Positions 62,314 to 64,000 of a stretch of DNA of 64,000 bases are shown piece after piece. The stretch comes from Swaminathania salitolerans (GTDB lineage Bacteria > Pseudomonadota > Alphaproteobacteria > Acetobacterales > Acetobacteraceae). The notes under the pieces were generated by a model. The model saw only the letters and a program-made list of their open reading frames with translations, did no database searches and was not told the DNA's origin. A program made the translations under genes and the position numbers. The DNA lies in the NCBI RefSeq assembly GCF_007988945.1, contig NZ_BJVC01000004.1:186001-250000 (forward strand), in the 5' to 3' direction. The number at the start of each line of letters is the position of its first letter. Position 1 is the first letter of the stretch.

Positions 62314-62973
62314 ATGTTGCGATGTATCGATCTCGTCAAGGACTATCACCTCGAACGCGGTGGTAGTCGCCGGATTCTGGACCATGTCAATCTGACGGTC
62401 CAGAGGGGCGAGAAACTCGGGATACTGGGGCATAACGGTGCCGGTAAATCCACGCTTCTGAGACTGATCGGCGGCGTCGAGCTGCCGACCGGCGGCAGGA
62501 TCGAGCGCGACATGTCCATTTCCTGGCCGCTGGGTTTTTCAGGAGCGTTCCAGGGCAGTCTGAGCGGTCTCGACAATCTCCGTTTCATCTGCCGCATCTA
62601 TGACAAGGATTATGCCTCGACCCGCGCCTATGTGGACGAATTCGCCGCGCTCGGCGATCAGCTGCGCGATCCGGTCAAGACCTACTCATCCGGTATGCGC
62701 GCCCGTCTGGCTTTCGCGCTCTCTCTCGTCATCGACTTCGATTGCTATCTCATCGACGAGGTGATCATGGTGGGCGATGCGCGCTTCATCGACAAATGCA
62801 ATTACGAGCTCATGGAGAAGAAATCCTCGCGTGGCCTCATCCTTGTGTCGCACAGCATGGACTATATCCGTCAGGTCTGCGATCGCTGCGTCATCATCCA
62901 GAACGGACGCGTGATCGATACGGAGAGCGTCGAGCAGGGGATCGAGCTGTACCGGAACGATTGTCTCGCCTAG
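62314..62973 (+). CDS. Capsular polysaccharide ABC exporter ATPase (KpsT/CtrD-like)
   Basis: The 219-residue ATPase powers polysaccharide export. It has Walker A G-H-N-G-A-G-K-S-T, the signature Y-S-S-G-M-R-A-R-L-A-F-A-L, Walker B C-Y-L-I-D-E-V and the H-loop V-S-H-S-M. The short length and the S-W-P-L-G-F-S-G-A-F-Q-G-S-L-S-G motif are typical of KpsT. It normally pairs with a KpsM-type permease, but none is adjacent: the next gene is tRNA-Gln on the other strand. Confidence 0.93.
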   Translation: MLRCIDLVKDYHLERGGSRRILDHVNLTVQRGEKLGILGHNGAGKSTLLRLIGGVELPTGGRIERDMSISWPLGFSGAFQGSLSGLDNLRFICRIYDKDYASTRAYVDEFAALGDQLRDPVKTYSSGMRARLAFALSLVIDFDCYLIDEVIMVGDARFIDKCNYELMEKKSSRGLILVSHSMDYIRQVCDRCVIIQNGRVIDTESVEQGIELYRNDCLA

Positions 62974-63076
62974 AGCAAGACGTCTGCACTCGTGACCGGT
63001 CGGCTTTGCGCAGACGCGCCATGCGGGCGTGACGTGTGTCCCGGGCACCAGGGATCTTCTGTTTTTCGGGAGAATG

Positions 63077-63151
63077 TGGCTGGGGTGGGAGGGATCGAAC
63101 CTCCGCATGGCGGAATCAAAATCCGCTGCCTTACCGCTTGGCTACACCCCA
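63077..63151 (-). tRNA. tRNA-Gln (anticodon UUG)
   Basis: On the minus strand TGGGGTG pairs with CACCCCA; the anticodon arm GCGGA/TCCGC carries loop TTTTGAT (anticodon TTG), and the T-arm has GGTTCGATCC. The 75 bases include an encoded CCA end (63077-63079). Confidence 0.97.
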
Positions 63152-63197
63152 TTGCGCTGAAGGGCTTTTAGTCTGCCTCCCCGCGCGCGTAAAGCCA

Positions 63198-63836
63198 TTA
63201 TGTTTCGAGTTCGAGGGGCTGATCGGCGATGCCCGCATGACGGGTCGCCTCCTCCATGATGCGCTCGGCCGAAGGCTTGAGCACACCGAAGCGTTCCGCC
63301 CGGTCCAGCGCCTGATCGAGCGCGGCCATGGTCTGGGCGAGATCGGCGCTTTCGTCCTTTTCCCAGGCCCGCAGGGCGAAGCCCCACACGCCGACGAGCC
63401 CGTGCAGGCGCATGGCGCCCCCGAAACCGGAACAGGACACCCCGGCGATCTGTGCCATCCATCGCATCGTATCGAGCGTGGCGGCGCCGAGAATGACCGC
63501 AAGTGCGGGTTCGCCCGGCAATGCGGCCAGAACGGCCCGGATCCCGTCCCGATATTGCTGGAAGACGTCGAAGCGGCGCATGAACAGGTCGAAGATGCGA
63601 TCGCGCACCGATCCTCCCAGACCGTCATCGCGGAATGCGGATTCGTCTGCGAGACGGCCCAGCCGGAACAGGAGCGAATGACGGAACGGATACCGGCTGC
63701 GGACTTCATCGACGGGCAGGCCGGCGCGATGCGCCGCCTCCACCAGAGAGAGCTGGGGCCAGCCTTTCTCCGCGGCCAGGGCGAAACCCGCCTCGAGAAG
63801 GGCCAGATCGAAATCTTCCCGGTCGTATTCCGTCAT
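63198..63836 (-). CDS. TetR/COQ9-like helix-turn-helix protein
   Basis: From ATG 63836 (GGGA upstream) the protein has 212 residues. The N-terminal 50 residues form a TetR-type HTH (F-A-L-A-A-E-K-G-W-P-Q-L-S-L-V-E-A-A-H-R-A-G-L-P-V, then Y-P-F-R-H-S-L-L). The helical rest (W-E-K-D-E-S-A-D-L-A-Q-T-M-A-A-L-D-Q-A-L) also resembles COQ9, a TetR-fold lipid-binding protein of ubiquinone synthesis. I cannot choose between regulator and COQ9-like role. A gene fragment at the window edge ends 76 bases upstream on the same strand, so the two may be co-transcribed. Confidence 0.75.
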   Translation of the reverse strand: MTEYDREDFDLALLEAGFALAAEKGWPQLSLVEAAHRAGLPVDEVRSRYPFRHSLLFRLGRLADESAFRDDGLGGSVRDRIFDLFMRRFDVFQQYRDGIRAVLAALPGEPALAVILGAATLDTMRWMAQIAGVSCSGFGGAMRLHGLVGVWGFALRAWEKDESADLAQTMAALDQALDRAERFGVLKPSAERIMEEATRHAGIADQPLELET

Positions 63837-63912
63837 GAATGTGTCCCTGCCTTTCCTCGCGGGATAATAACGAAGAGGCGGCATGTGACAATCGCAAGAC
63901 CGAGTTTTCCGG

Positions 63913-64000
63913 TCAGGAGGCCATCTCCCGGGCGCGCGCCATGGCCTGGTTCACGGCCTTTTCGAGCAATGCGGGAAGCCCGTCGGGCGCCATGAGCACA
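63913..64000 (-). CDS. C-terminal fragment of an unidentified protein (cut by window edge)
   Basis: Only the last 28 codons are inside the window, ending L-P-A-L-L-E-K-A-V-N-Q-A-M-A-R-A-R-E-M-A-S before TGA at 63913-63915. Codon use is normal and the helix is amphipathic. The fragment is too short to identify; the start lies beyond 64000. Confidence 0.5.
   Translation of the reverse strand, partial: VLMAPDGLPALLEKAVNQAMARAREMAS

Overview
The window is GC-rich chromosomal DNA from an alphaproteobacterium, most likely an acetic acid bacterium (Acetobacteraceae). The reasons are the gene order rho / ogt / mnmE-mnmG-rsmG-parA-parB, a Hint-domain surface protein of a type common in that family, a mannitol 2-dehydrogenase, periplasmic glucan genes and high GC at third codon positions. 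The genus cannot be named from the sequence. I see no phage, IS element, CRISPR array or defence island; the content is mainly housekeeping and envelope genes.

Layout. 1-7 kb: a lone MlaD-type lipid transport protein, an orphan TSCPD-domain protein related to the C-terminus of B12-dependent ribonucleotide reductase, RidA, a DUF482 acyltransferase and an M1 peptidase. 7-13.5 kb: a GT32-like glycosyltransferase, then a metal-acquisition-like cluster (DUF2946, TonB-dependent receptor, PepSY membrane protein, with a convergent SCO protein). 13.5-18 kb: ahcY, a His-rich secreted protein, a ZntB/CorA-type channel and the tRNA hydroxylase trhO. 18-23.9 kb: a large Hint-domain protein with a duplicated passenger, an aldose epimerase, an S1/P1 nuclease and a retropepsin-like protease. 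23.9-31.5 kb: xerC diverging from priA, small secreted proteins, a TPR protein, rpmJ and an oligopeptidase B homologue that has lost its N-terminus.

31.7-41.2 kb is a run of minus-strand envelope and osmotic-stress genes, read in the order opgC, degP, FUSC, mannitol 2-dehydrogenase, mdoG, mdoH. 41.3-48 kb: mrp, a tiny lipoprotein, a secreted beta protein, a second TonB-dependent receptor, plsC and HdeD. 48.1-53.4 kb: trpBA, corA and rho. 53.6-59.5 kb: ogt, then mnmE-mnmG-rsmG-parA-parB with tightly spaced or overlapping ORFs. 59.5-64 kb: tRNA-Lys, a capsule-type export set (outer-membrane lipoprotein, inner-membrane copolymerase, ABC ATPase) without a visible permease, tRNA-Gln and a TetR/COQ9-like protein.

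Two non-gene signals stand out. First, three ParB-binding parS palindromes lie at 47233, 54948 and 57232, marking this as the centromere-like region next to parAB. Second, at least eleven short imperfect direct-repeat arrays of 12-16 bp units are scattered through protein linkers, one signal peptide, a start region, stop-codon regions and intergenic gaps. They look like a recurrent local-duplication process in this genome. I did not find a clear, previously undescribed multi-gene system.
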